64,000 nt of DNA from JBMNFI01 sp050949225 (GTDB lineage Bacteria > Bacillota > Dehalobacteriia > UBA4068). This document shows, in pieces, positions 15,803-24,217 of the stretch (its first letter is position 1; every line of letters starts with the position of its first letter). The notes beneath the pieces are model-generated. The model did no database searches. It worked only from the letters and a program-made list of their open reading frames with translations, and was not told where the DNA came from. The position numbers were made by a program, and so were the translations under genes. The DNA lies in assembly GCA_050949225.1 (NCBI GenBank), contig JBMNFI010000002.1, positions 558,001 through 622,000 on the forward strand, given 5' to 3'.

Positions 15803-17372
15803 TTATTCATTTACATCCACCGTCACGCCGGACTTGAATTCCACAATAAATTTATCCTCATAGATGCTGACTTTTTCGATCAGCCGGCGGATAAGCTGCT
15901 CGTCGTATTCAGCGAGGGCGGTGGATTGCTTTTTTAGGAATGTGCTCATATCAGCCATGCGATTTTTGAGTTCATCACGGTTAGCACTTTCAAGCTGCAT
16001 CTTTTGTTTCTGGTCACGCAGTCGGTGAATCTCATCGCCGACTTTATCATAGTCGGCATTGGAGGTGGCAAGCTTTAGAAGTTCCGTTTGAAGTTCTTCC
16101 AGCCGCTTATCGATATCTGCCAAGGCTTTGTCACCTTCACGAGTAATGATGGTGGCAATGTTATCCTGTAGGGTTGAGAGGAAAGAATCTCTTATCGCAA
16201 AGTGCCTGATTGATGGCGGTGACCAGTACTTGCTCAATGGTGCTTTCCAGCACCGTGCGGGCATCGCAGAACAGGCCAGTGTTCTCCAGTCTGCTGACGC
16301 AGCGCCAGACGACGGACTTTTTGCCGCGATTGTTCCAGTGAACCCTGCGGAAAACCTCGCCGCATTTGCCGCAAATAATTATCTGAGCAAAGACGTGGTT
16401 GCTGCTGAAGGTTCTGGTTTTTCCGTTCGGGCTGGTGTGGACGATGCGGCGGCGGACAAGTTCCTCCTGCACCTGCATGAAAACTTCACGCGGGATGATG
16501 GCTTCATGGCTATTTTCTACATAATACTGCGGAACGATACCGTTGTTCTTGACCCGCTTTTTTGTGAGGAAGTCAACCGTGTATGTTTTCTGTAAAAGCG
16601 CGTCGCCGATGTACTTCTCGTTACGCAGGATCTGATTTATGTTACTTGTATGCCAGCGTTCCCTGCCCGCACCGTTAAGGATACCATCCGCTTCCAAACC
16701 GCGAGCGATTTTCAGCATACTGGCACCCTCAAGGTATTCTCGGTAAATGCGCTTGATGATTTCAGCTTCCTCGGGTACAACCACCAGGCGCTTGTCTTCA
16801 TCCTTTGTATAACCGAGAAACCGAGCACAGTTGACTTGGATTTCACCTTGCTGATAACGATACTGCAGACCCAGCTTTACGTTTTGGCTCAATGACTGGC
16901 TTTCCTGTTGGGCAAGGGATGCCATAATTGTGAGCAGGACTTCGCCCTTGGAATCCATGGTGTTTATATTTTCTTTTTCAAAATAAACGGGAATGTTTTT
17001 CTCCTTGAGCTGACGGATATATTTCAAACAGTCCAGTGTGTTTCGGGCAAATCGGCTGATGGACTTTGTAATGATCATATCGATATTACCGGCCATACAC
17101 TCGTCAATCATGCGGTTAAATTCTTCGCGTTTCTTAGTATTGGTGCCGGAGATACCGTCGTCCGCAAAAATCCCCGCCAGTACCCAGTCGGGGTGACCTT
17201 GTATGTAGGTGGTATAGTGTTCAATCTGCGTGTCATAACTGGTAGCCTGCTCGTCACTGTCCGTGGAAACTCGGCAGTATGCCGCAACCCGGAGTTTGGG
17301 TTTTTCTTCGTCTGCACCTTTTCGAGTATGCTTCCTTGCAGGAATCACGGTGACGCTTTTACTTACTGCCAT
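15803..17372 (-). pseudogene. Large serine recombinase, frameshifted
   Basis: The N-terminal frame (16161-17372) has the resolvase catalytic domain ('RVAAYCRVSTDSDEQ' with the active Ser, 'SISRFARN'), the recombinase domain ('RNEKYIGDALLQKTY') and a zinc-ribbon ('CGKCGEVF...C'). The C-terminal coiled coil and end continue in a second frame (15803-16264; 'STLQDNIATIITREGDKAL...'). Both parts overlap near 16188-16190, where removal of one base rejoins them. Without the tail the protein stops at 'KRFFPLNPTG'. The full protein would be about 522 aa. It either no longer works or the base is a sequencing error. It starts ATG 17372 with gaggtgaacaaga, overlapping the small gene upstream by 14 bp. 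Confidence 0.85.
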
Positions 17373-17790
17373 TCTTGTTCACCTCCGTTTCGATTAAACT
17401 GTAGGCGTGTTCCGCCTGTGCAAAGGGGTCGTCGAATTCTTCTCTTCCTTCTATTACATGAAAAGCAGTATGATAGACGACCGTTGTTTCTTCATTTGGT
17501 TCATAAATACGACCGAGTTTCTCAGCCCGCCTGATACGCTCCGCTTCGGCGGCTGTAAATGTGTTCGGGTCGATTATGGCGGGGTAATAGTCGTCGCCAA
17601 GATAACGCGTATTACGAAGCATTCTGCCGATTCCCGCGTGGAAGGCTGTGATACCCGCCTTCTTTGCAGCAGTTGCCAGTGAATCGCCGGACAAATAGGA
17701 ATCAAATAAGGTTTTTATCTGCTTGGCAGCTTCTATATCAATTACGGCTTTTCCGTTTTCAATGCGGTAGCCAAATGGTGTGTGACTCAC
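17359..17790 (-). CDS. Recombinase-domain protein without catalytic domain
   Basis: This 143-aa protein begins 'PFGYRIENGKAVIDIEAAKQ' and continues through 'GIGRMLRNTRYLGDDYYPAIID'. This is the 'Recombinase' DNA-binding domain (PF07508-like) that normally follows the serine resolvase domain. There is no catalytic Ser domain and no zinc ribbon. It lies between two full-size recombinase genes and overlaps the start of the next by 14 bp, so the three are translated as a unit. A DNA-binding accessory (recombination directionality) role is inference. Start is GTG. Confidence 0.7.
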   Translation of the reverse strand: MSHTPFGYRIENGKAVIDIEAAKQIKTLFDSYLSGDSLATAAKKAGITAFHAGIGRMLRNTRYLGDDYYPAIIDPNTFTAAEAERIRRAEKLGRIYEPNEETTVVYHTAFHVIEGREEFDDPFAQAEHAYSLIETEVNKNGSK

Positions 17791-19353
17791 TTATCTCACC
17801 AGCCTTTCTTTGAGTGTAATGCCGCATTTAAACTCGAATCCAATCTCCGACCTGGAATACACAACAACACGCTCTACAAAGCGTTTGAAAATGTTCCCGT
17901 CAAAGCCATTCAGCATCGATGCCTTGGTAGCATATTGCAATAGGGCACTGACCTCACTTACGTTTTGGAAATCGTTATTTAAGAATCGGGTTATTGATTC
18001 TTTTTGACGGCGTAGCCGTTCTGCCTCTTGCAACAGCTCATTGTTGCTCTTATTGTAAACGGCAGGCTCAAGATATTTTTTGGTCATCAGCCCAACCAGT
18101 ACATTTCGCTGTTCCACATTTTCTTCGAGTTTCTTGTCAAGCGCATGAATGCTTTCCAGAGTTTCATCAGAATTCATCCCACGCAGACTGATGAGCAACG
18201 GCTTGAGTACAAATTCGTGCCCGAATATGAGCTTGTTCATCATGGTGACAAATGCGTATTCAAAATCGGACTCCGGCACATATTTCATAGAGCATTTCTT
18301 GATGTTTGCGATATGAGCGGAGCAACACCAAGCAATTCTATGTCTGCCGCTTGAGTGAATTCTGCGCTTAAACGTCCCGCCACACTGACCACAGATGATT
18401 TTTCCAGAAAAGGGGTAACGGTTCTGATATTTTTTATGTTGCCTTTCTAAGCCTTTTTCCTTGCCGCGCTGTTCGATAATATCCTGAGCAGCTTCATAAT
18501 TTTCATGACTGATAATCGGCTCATGATGATTTCGAATTAGATATTGATCTTTTTCCCCATTGTTGTTATGGCGATTAAAATGGACATCGGTATAGGTTTT
18601 TTGAAAAAGTGCATATCCTGTATATTTTTCGTTCCCCACCATTCCGCGGATTGTTGTTGCTGTCCAGCGGCCACCTTTTTTGGTGGGTACTTTTCGGTTG
18701 TTCAACTCGTCGGCGATTTTATGAGTGCTTTTACCGGATAGAATTGAAGCGAAAATATAGCGAACAATTTCTGCTTGTTGCTCGTTAATGACCATCTCAC
18801 CATCTATGTTATCGTAGCCATAGGGTGGATAGGATATCTTGTACGTGCCATTTTGAAAGCGACGCTGAATTGACCACTTGTTGTTTTCAGCAATGGAGAC
18901 CGATTCACTTTCGGCCAGTCCACTTAGGATTGACAGCATGAGTTCACTTTCCATTGACCCCGTGTTGATGTTCTCTTTTTCAAAATAAATAAAAACGCCG
19001 AGGTCAAGCAGTTTTCGAACCAGTTCAAGGCAGTCGGTAGTGTTTCGAGCAAATCTGCTGATAGACTTCGTTACAATGAGGTCTATTTTTCTGTCTTCAC
19101 AGTCGGTAATCATTCGAAGCAACTCAGGTCGTTTTTCTTTTTTCGTGCCGGTGATGCCTTCGTCATAATAAAGACCTGCAAACGCCCATTCAGGGTTTGC
19201 ATTGATGTAGGTTTTGTAGTGTTTTATTTGCGTATCCAGACTGACGAGTTGCTCATCACTGTCGGTAGACACACGGCAATAAGCTGCAACTCTGAGCTTG
19301 GACTGTTCAGCTAAATCGACTGTATTTTGAGCTATTTTTGTTACCTTTTTCAA
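17791..19353 (-). CDS. Large serine recombinase
   Basis: This intact protein of about 520 aa has a catalytic domain with 'LRVAAYCRVSTDSDEQ' (active Ser) and 'KSISRFARNTTD'. A recombinase domain follows ('PYGYDNIDGEMVINEQQAE', 'GNEKYTGYALFQKTY'), then a zinc ribbon ('ICGQCGGTFKRR...CC') and a coiled-coil C-terminus. These enzymes integrate and excise phages and transposons. TTG 19353 is chosen because ggaggtgagaaa precedes it; an upstream start at 19398 lacks such a site. It is the first gene of the three-recombinase set and probably moves prophage 1 and/or the arsenic genes. I could not find attachment sites. Confidence 0.9.
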   Translation of the reverse strand: MKKVTKIAQNTVDLAEQSKLRVAAYCRVSTDSDEQLVSLDTQIKHYKTYINANPEWAFAGLYYDEGITGTKKEKRPELLRMITDCEDRKIDLIVTKSISRFARNTTDCLELVRKLLDLGVFIYFEKENINTGSMESELMLSILSGLAESESVSIAENNKWSIQRRFQNGTYKISYPPYGYDNIDGEMVINEQQAEIVRYIFASILSGKSTHKIADELNNRKVPTKKGGRWTATTIRGMVGNEKYTGYALFQKTYTDVHFNRHNNNGEKDQYLIRNHHEPIISHENYEAAQDIIEQRGKEKGLERQHKKYQNRYPFSGKIICGQCGGTFKRRIHSSGRHRIAWCCSAHIANIKKCSMKYVPESDFEYAFVTMMNKLIFGHEFVLKPLLISLRGMNSDETLESIHALDKKLEENVEQRNVLVGLMTKKYLEPAVYNKSNNELLQEAERLRRQKESITRFLNNDFQNVSEVSALLQYATKASMLNGFDGNIFKRFVERVVVYSRSEIGFEFKCGITLKERLVR

Positions 19354-19413
19354 TTTCTCACCTCCTTGGTCAGTGTCACATGTTACCGTCAAAACCAAGT
19401 TATATCAACGGTT

Positions 19414-19641
19414 TTAGAGCATAATCTCAGCTAATAAGGGTGAGAAAGTTTTGCGGTTTAGCTCGGTTATCTTGTTGAACTCTGACAAGGAAATAAGTCC
19501 ACAATTCATCATTGCGGTTAGTATCTGTTGTGCCCTGACATAATCGACTTCACGCTGCATTTGTTCCTGCGGTACAGGCCTTTTTTCCGATACAGCATTA
19601 ATATCGCTTGTGCTGATACCTTGGTTTTGTAAGTTGTTCAC
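19414..19641 (-). CDS. SHOCT-like small protein
   Basis: This 75-aa protein ends 'ILTAMMNCGLISLSEFNKITELNRKTFSPLLAEIM', a SHOCT-like short C-terminal helix-turn-helix ('L...G.IS..EF.KI...L'). Such proteins often precede serine recombinase genes in Firmicute prophages and integrative elements. The role is unknown. Start GTG with ggaggaaagctga. It is 60 bp upstream of the recombinase start. Confidence 0.65.
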   Translation of the reverse strand: MNNLQNQGISTSDINAVSEKRPVPQEQMQREVDYVRAQQILTAMMNCGLISLSEFNKITELNRKTFSPLLAEIML

Positions 19642-19668
19642 TCAGCTTTCCTCCATTCGGAGGGGAAA

Positions 19669-19712
19669 TGAAAAGAGCCCCTCTACCGTCTACAGACAGA
19701 AGAGGGGCTCTT
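19669..19712 (-). terminator. Terminator after the prophage 1 amidase
   Basis: A 12-bp perfect stem, aagagcccctct (19673-19684) / agaggggctctt (19701-19712), with TTTT following on the minus strand. It ends the lysis module. Confidence 0.85.
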
Positions 19713-19731
19713 GCGTACCAGCATATACTGG

Positions 19732-20469
19732 TTATTCGGTTTTGATGAAAGCATCCGTAAATCCCGCCGCCTTGACTCTTTTTAGCATGGCATCAGCATT
19801 GGCTTTGACGGCGTAAGCACCGACTTGTACACGGTACAGCTTTTTCGGTTCAGTTGGGTTGGGAATGGGAGGCTTTGAAGGTTCTGTTGCCTTGAGCAAC
19901 CTTTGAACTTCGGCGCGAAATGTATCCATTGACTTGCCGTGCTTCGGAAACCAGTGGCCGGGGTCGGCATGGTTACTGGCGATGCCGCGTCTATGTCCCT
20001 CGTAATGACCGATAATAACGCCATCTGCCATCGGGTCGAGATTATACTCCTTGCAGAGATAGGCACACAGTTCGGTGGCTTCCCTGTAGACTGCGTTGAA
20101 ATAGGCTTTGTCGGTTAGGCCATCCTCGCAGATTTCAAAACTTGTGTGACTGTCATTGACCGATCCTTTTGAGCCGGAAGCCCCATGCCAACCGCGATGA
20201 TTCCACGGCAGTGTCTGATAGGTTGCGATGCTCCCATCAGCCAGTTTTCCGATGAAGCCGTGTACGCAGACCTGCCGCCCATCCGGTTTATCCTGATTCC
20301 AATGGTTGTTATACTGGTTTTTGCCCAGCAGACCGTCGTCCGGACCCACATAACGGCGCAGATTCGGATTGTTCGCACCGGTGGAGTGAACCATAATGCC
20401 TTTGACAGTAATAGTTCTGCCAGACTTGTAGCAGGCGTTGTTTGTGAATATCAATTTCCGTAGATTCAT
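19732..20469 (-). CDS. Phage endolysin: N-acetylmuramoyl-L-alanine amidase with SPOR domain
   Basis: This 245-aa protein has an amidase_2/PGRP-type domain over about 1-160 ('GIMVHSTGANNPNLRRYVGP', 'SHTSFEICEDGL', 'GHYEGHRRGIASNHADPGHW', giving His/His/Cys-Asp-type zinc ligands). A Pro-rich linker follows, then a C-terminal SPOR repeat ('YRVQVGAYAVKANADAML') that binds denuded glycan. It would cut the stem peptide from the glycan strand during lysis. There is no signal peptide, so release depends on the holin. Its start overlaps the holin stop by 4 bp. Confidence 0.92.
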   Translation of the reverse strand: MNLRKLIFTNNACYKSGRTITVKGIMVHSTGANNPNLRRYVGPDDGLLGKNQYNNHWNQDKPDGRQVCVHGFIGKLADGSIATYQTLPWNHRGWHGASGSKGSVNDSHTSFEICEDGLTDKAYFNAVYREATELCAYLCKEYNLDPMADGVIIGHYEGHRRGIASNHADPGHWFPKHGKSMDTFRAEVQRLLKATEPSKPPIPNPTEPKKLYRVQVGAYAVKANADAMLKRVKAAGFTDAFIKTE

Positions 20470-20876
20470 TTCTGTTCATCCTTTCCATGAAGCTGTGCCA
20501 GCACATCTTTTAACTTTGCAGGCACGGGTAACCCAATAGCCGTGGCATTCTCAACGAGAGAAATTCCCTCATTAGCAATGTAGAAGAAGACAATCGCCGT
20601 ACGAAGTGGTGCTCCCGTGCCGCCGAGCAGATAGGTGTCGATGAGATGACCAATGCCGACCACAAGGAATAGCGCTACCTTCTTGGCGATACCCTGCGCT
20701 CCGATTCGGCTGGACAGTTTCTTCTCCACAATTGCCCGAAGCACGCCCGTGATGTAGTCGACGACCACAAAGGCGATGAGCGCATAAAGGAAGCCGTCCA
20801 ATCCGCCCAAAAACCAGCCAAGCGTACCTCCGATGGCTGCAAATGCAACCTGAATCCAATTCCAAATCTCTTTCAT
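20466..20876 (-). CDS. Phage holin (phi LC3/TcdE-like family)
   Basis: This 136-aa protein has an N-terminal hydrophobic helix ('WNWIQVAFAAIGGTLGWFLG') and further helices ('LYALIAFVVVDYITGVLRAI', 'GIAKKVALFLVVGIGHLID', 'RTAIVFFYIANEGISLVENA'), with a charged C-terminus. 'VDYITGVL' and 'FYIANEGISLVENA' are the marks of the phage_holin_4 (TcdE/UtxA) family. It forms the membrane lesion that releases the amidase encoded next to it. Confidence 0.92.
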   Translation of the reverse strand: MKEIWNWIQVAFAAIGGTLGWFLGGLDGFLYALIAFVVVDYITGVLRAIVEKKLSSRIGAQGIAKKVALFLVVGIGHLIDTYLLGGTGAPLRTAIVFFYIANEGISLVENATAIGLPVPAKLKDVLAQLHGKDEQK

Positions 20877-20902
20877 TTGCGTTTTACCTCCTGTTTTTTC
20901 GC

Positions 20903-20931
20903 ATAAAAAACACCTGCTAAAATAAGCAGGC
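20903..20931 (-). terminator. Terminator between tail and lysis genes of prophage 1
   Basis: A stem cctgct/agcagg with an A+T loop. On the minus strand it is followed by TTTTTT (complement of 20905-20910). Confidence 0.65.
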
Positions 20932-20958
20932 GTGAATGCCGATATGAATGATTATTCT

Positions 20959-23430
20959 TTAACTCTGTTTCGGGAGTGCCTCCCAAAGCCGCAAGTCTTC
21001 CTGACCGAGTGACCATAGGGCAAAACCACGCAACCGCCATCGGTATGCCGCTTCATTTGCCCAGTAGACAATCGAGTCCACGTCTTGGTAGTAGACAATT
21101 CCAAAACCATCCCCATCACCGAGGAATACCCTCGAACACCAGACGTTGATGTCGCGTGGTGTGAATTTTGCCGTGTAGTCAGCGTTGCATGGAATGTATA
21201 GCATTGCGGAATGCACGAAGTCGTATTCCATAGAGATATCCTCGCTTCGGGTAGCGGATTCCTCCACATCTGAGGTAAGCGTGAATACCTCGAATTCACT
21301 GTCCCATGTCACGCTACTCCGGGCGATCCTGCCGTAGTTTTCGGTAGTACCGTTTGGCATTGTTACATCAAAGGCTTCATACGGCTCGTAAGTCCAGGCA
21401 TCGCCTAAACGCAGAAGTTCACACTTGATTTCATTATCCGACTGAATGCCGCAATAACCACTTGCTGGTGATACCGTGGCTGTGAAGCGGAGGGTGTTAC
21501 TGTTACCGGAATAGACCCTCACACTGTTGTCGCGTTTCCTCATTTCAATGAGATACATATTGGGGTTTGTGCGGATGTCGGTGGCAGGTGTTTTAGCGTA
21601 AGCTGCACCATAACTGCCGAGCAAAATAGAGTCTTGATAGAGTTCCACTCGCTCAGTGTCGATGTTGATACAACAGAAGATGTCGCCGATAAATACCCCG
21701 GCGCGCCCGCTCCCGTTGTGAGGGAAGGCAAGCCGTGCTCGAAGGTGAACGTCGGAGAAACCGTCATATCTCCAGGCAAGTTGGCCACTACCTTCCAACT
21801 GTGAATAAACCCTGCCGGATGCATATTCATCGCTTCGCCAGACTGCCCAACTGCCTGAAAGTGTAGTCCAGTAAGTGCTTTGCAGTGTGATGGGATCTCG
21901 GAAGTCCTCATACCACACCAGAGCCGAATCGGGTTTTCGCCGCAGAATCTCGGTGGTCAGTTTGAAGCCTTTGTCCGGCACGGCCATATTCCCGTTCACG
22001 TCCTTGAAGCTACGAGGAGAGAGTTCAAAGGTAGCCGAACCTGCCGAGGGCTGTTCAGAAAACGATGAGCAAAGACGAAAGCCATATAACTGCGCGCCCA
22101 CCACACCGCCATCAACGGTGATGGTATGTTCTCCTGCCGACAAGCTGCGTCCTTTAGCAAGAATCGCCCAGAAGGTGCTTCTCCAATACGGCCACCATAG
22201 GCGGTTTTCGTAATAGCCGACCGGGGAACCGTCAAGGGATATGTTGATACCGTTCTTATCCCAATACGGATAGCAGATACGGACGGCGACATCATAAATT
22301 CCCGATTGCGGAACGGTAAAATCGTAGGTTGCTGTACCCATTTCAGATGAGAGCGTAATCATTCCGTTGCCAATAACCACGCCCTCTGTGTAACTATCCG
22401 GCTCGCCGTCGCGGTCAATATAGATTGTGCCAAACTCTGCCTTTTGTGTTTTCCCGTAGCAAGTTAAGTATCGACGGCGGTTGTATGCTTCCCCGATTAT
22501 TGGAGCTTCTCGGCTGGTTGCATCGCCACCCTCAGCATAATCGTAGACTTGAGGGAGCATATACGGTACCTGATCGTAATCGTCCCAGTAGGCAAGCCAC
22601 GGTATCATCGGCTGCGGAGGAGCATTACCCGTGAAGTTATAGCCGCCCTCCGCCCATATTTTGGCGGCGTAATAGGTAAGCGACACGCCACGATACGTCT
22701 GGCCGAGGTCGGCAGGGTTTGTATATATCTGCCACTCCCAACCGTAACCCGGTAAACCCATATAGATCTTTTGCGGATTCATTACTCTGGCGGCATAATC
22801 ATAAACACCGACAAGCCAGTCCCGTGGAGAGACAGGACCCGGTGCGCTGCCTGCCCAGGCCATACCGTATGACATAATTGCTGCCGTGTCACAGTAAGCA
22901 TCGAGATCGGCATAGACGCACCAGTTCTCGCCGCCGACTGAGCCTTGGACGCCCGTCATACCGGGCAAACAGATATTGACCAGTTTGGCAGGATTGTACG
23001 CTTTGACGGTTTGGTAAATGTCGCTGAAGAGAATATTTGCCGCATCCTTGTTCTCATATCCACCGCCGCGTTCCAAGTCGATATCCACACCAGCACACCA
23101 CGGATATTTCTGCATGATCCGTACCAATTCGGAGAGAAACTTCGTCTTTGCGCCACTTTCGTTATTCCGCAGAGCAGTGAAGATAGAAGCTGCGCCGTGG
23201 TTCATTACAGTGAGAAACCACCGCACTTTAGGCCATTTATTGATGTACGGCATCATGCCGGATATCGGCGTCCCTGTTTCGGTTATCGTTCCTGTTATGT
23301 CCACCTCGAAGGTGAAGATGCCGATGGCTTCAAAGCGGTCGCCGTAATTGTTCAAGGCTTGGTGCATTCGGGTGTTGCCCATGAACGACCATATCATGCA
23401 CTTCTTGCCCTTAAGATAATCCCTGCTCAT
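20959..23430 (-). CDS. Phage tail protein with GH18 glycosidase domain
   Basis: This protein of about 823 aa has an N-terminal GH18 (chitinase/endoglucosaminidase-like) barrel over about 1-370. It carries the catalytic DxxDxDxE-type motif 'CAGVDIDLERGGG' and the later 'IYMGLPGYGWEWQ' and 'MIPWLAYWDDYDQVPYML'. Middle and C-terminal beta-rich carbohydrate-binding or spike-like domains follow. It should be exposed at the tail tip and cut surface or wall glycan during infection. ATG 23430 has ggaaggagatccg and overlaps the upstream stop (ATGA). The catalytic Glu is present, so an active enzyme is plausible. There is no homologue within the visible part of prophage 2. Confidence 0.8.
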   Translation of the reverse strand: MSRDYLKGKKCMIWSFMGNTRMHQALNNYGDRFEAIGIFTFEVDITGTITETGTPISGMMPYINKWPKVRWFLTVMNHGAASIFTALRNNESGAKTKFLSELVRIMQKYPWCAGVDIDLERGGGYENKDAANILFSDIYQTVKAYNPAKLVNICLPGMTGVQGSVGGENWCVYADLDAYCDTAAIMSYGMAWAGSAPGPVSPRDWLVGVYDYAARVMNPQKIYMGLPGYGWEWQIYTNPADLGQTYRGVSLTYYAAKIWAEGGYNFTGNAPPQPMIPWLAYWDDYDQVPYMLPQVYDYAEGGDATSREAPIIGEAYNRRRYLTCYGKTQKAEFGTIYIDRDGEPDSYTEGVVIGNGMITLSSEMGTATYDFTVPQSGIYDVAVRICYPYWDKNGINISLDGSPVGYYENRLWWPYWRSTFWAILAKGRSLSAGEHTITVDGGVVGAQLYGFRLCSSFSEQPSAGSATFELSPRSFKDVNGNMAVPDKGFKLTTEILRRKPDSALVWYEDFRDPITLQSTYWTTLSGSWAVWRSDEYASGRVYSQLEGSGQLAWRYDGFSDVHLRARLAFPHNGSGRAGVFIGDIFCCINIDTERVELYQDSILLGSYGAAYAKTPATDIRTNPNMYLIEMRKRDNSVRVYSGNSNTLRFTATVSPASGYCGIQSDNEIKCELLRLGDAWTYEPYEAFDVTMPNGTTENYGRIARSSVTWDSEFEVFTLTSDVEESATRSEDISMEYDFVHSAMLYIPCNADYTAKFTPRDINVWCSRVFLGDGDGFGIVYYQDVDSIVYWANEAAYRWRLRGFALWSLGQEDLRLWEALPKQS

Positions 23431-23996
23431 AGACGCGGATCTCCTTCCATCATTTCTACATATTCGAGGTAGACCCTCGCTGATTTGCCGCTTTCCAGCT
23501 TCACGTGGTGCTTGCTGTCGTAAGCGGCGGTATATTGGTAAAATCCATCCTTTGGCGTGGGATTGCCATTTCGCAGACATTCCCTTGACACAGCTTTCAA
23601 GGCAAATTCATCACCCGCATTTACCGCCGATGTAAATTTGCACTTATGCGAACCCATACCTTGTGAAATTTCAATGCTTCCCGCCGCCATTGGCTGTTTA
23701 GGATAGATATATAAGTCAAGACCCGCCGAGGTTTCCCCGGTGTTGAAGAGGACGAGGGTCGCGCCGCCACGCACCACGGCATTTTGGTAGCGAGGGGCAT
23801 TCCCGCTACCTTGAAGCATGGTCGAGGTGTGCGGTGTATAGCCTGTCAGTTTGTCGCCCTCCTGAAGTTGAAGGTCGGTGTAGTAAATCTCGCCTGTGCA
23901 ATCGGCAATGAGAGGACGGAGGGTTACGCTCACGATTCGTTTTTCCTCTTTGAGTTTTATTACCTCTGCAAAGCGGATAAAGTTGTTGATGATCAT
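23427..23996 (-). CDS. Prophage tail-tip protein, hypothetical
   Basis: This 189-aa protein has no recognised family. The first 60 residues contain 'VSVTLRPLIADCTGEIYYTD' and 'LQLQEGDKLTGYTPH'. These closely echo the 64-aa protein just upstream ('ITIRLVIQNCTGEVFFTDL', 'MLQAGIVATGWVGH'). The remainder is beta-rich ('ARVYLEYVEMMEGDP'). It is probably a structural piece of the tail tip, by its place between the spike protein and the GH18 protein. ATG 23996 is preferred over GTG 24005 because aggtggag then has normal spacing. Confidence 0.65.
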   Translation of the reverse strand: MIINNFIRFAEVIKLKEEKRIVSVTLRPLIADCTGEIYYTDLQLQEGDKLTGYTPHTSTMLQGSGNAPRYQNAVVRGGATLVLFNTGETSAGLDLYIYPKQPMAAGSIEISQGMGSHKCKFTSAVNAGDEFALKAVSRECLRNGNPTPKDGFYQYTAAYDSKHHVKLESGKSARVYLEYVEMMEGDPRL

Positions 23997-24005
23997 AAGC
24001 TCCAC

Positions 24006-24200
24006 CTACCCATCGAGTGTCCACTGAATTTCACAGACGTGGCCGACCCAGCCTGTGGCGACGATACCTGCTTGCAACATTAGATCAGTGAAGAACACCT
24101 CTCCAGTACAGTTCTGTATAACAAGACGGATGGTGATGGAGCGCAGCCTGCCGTAGCCTTTGGGTGAAGCGTCTCGCGCCACTTGTTGAAAAGATACCAT
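24006..24200 (-). CDS. Small prophage tail-tip protein, hypothetical
   Basis: This 64-aa protein consists of little more than the motif 'NCTGEVFFTDLMLQAG' that also opens the next gene, suggesting a duplicated small beta domain. It is packed between tail genes with almost no gaps. The function is not known. Confidence 0.55.
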   Translation of the reverse strand: MVSFQQVARDASPKGYGRLRSITIRLVIQNCTGEVFFTDLMLQAGIVATGWVGHVCEIQWTLDG

Positions 24201-24217
24201 GTGAAATCACCGCCCTC

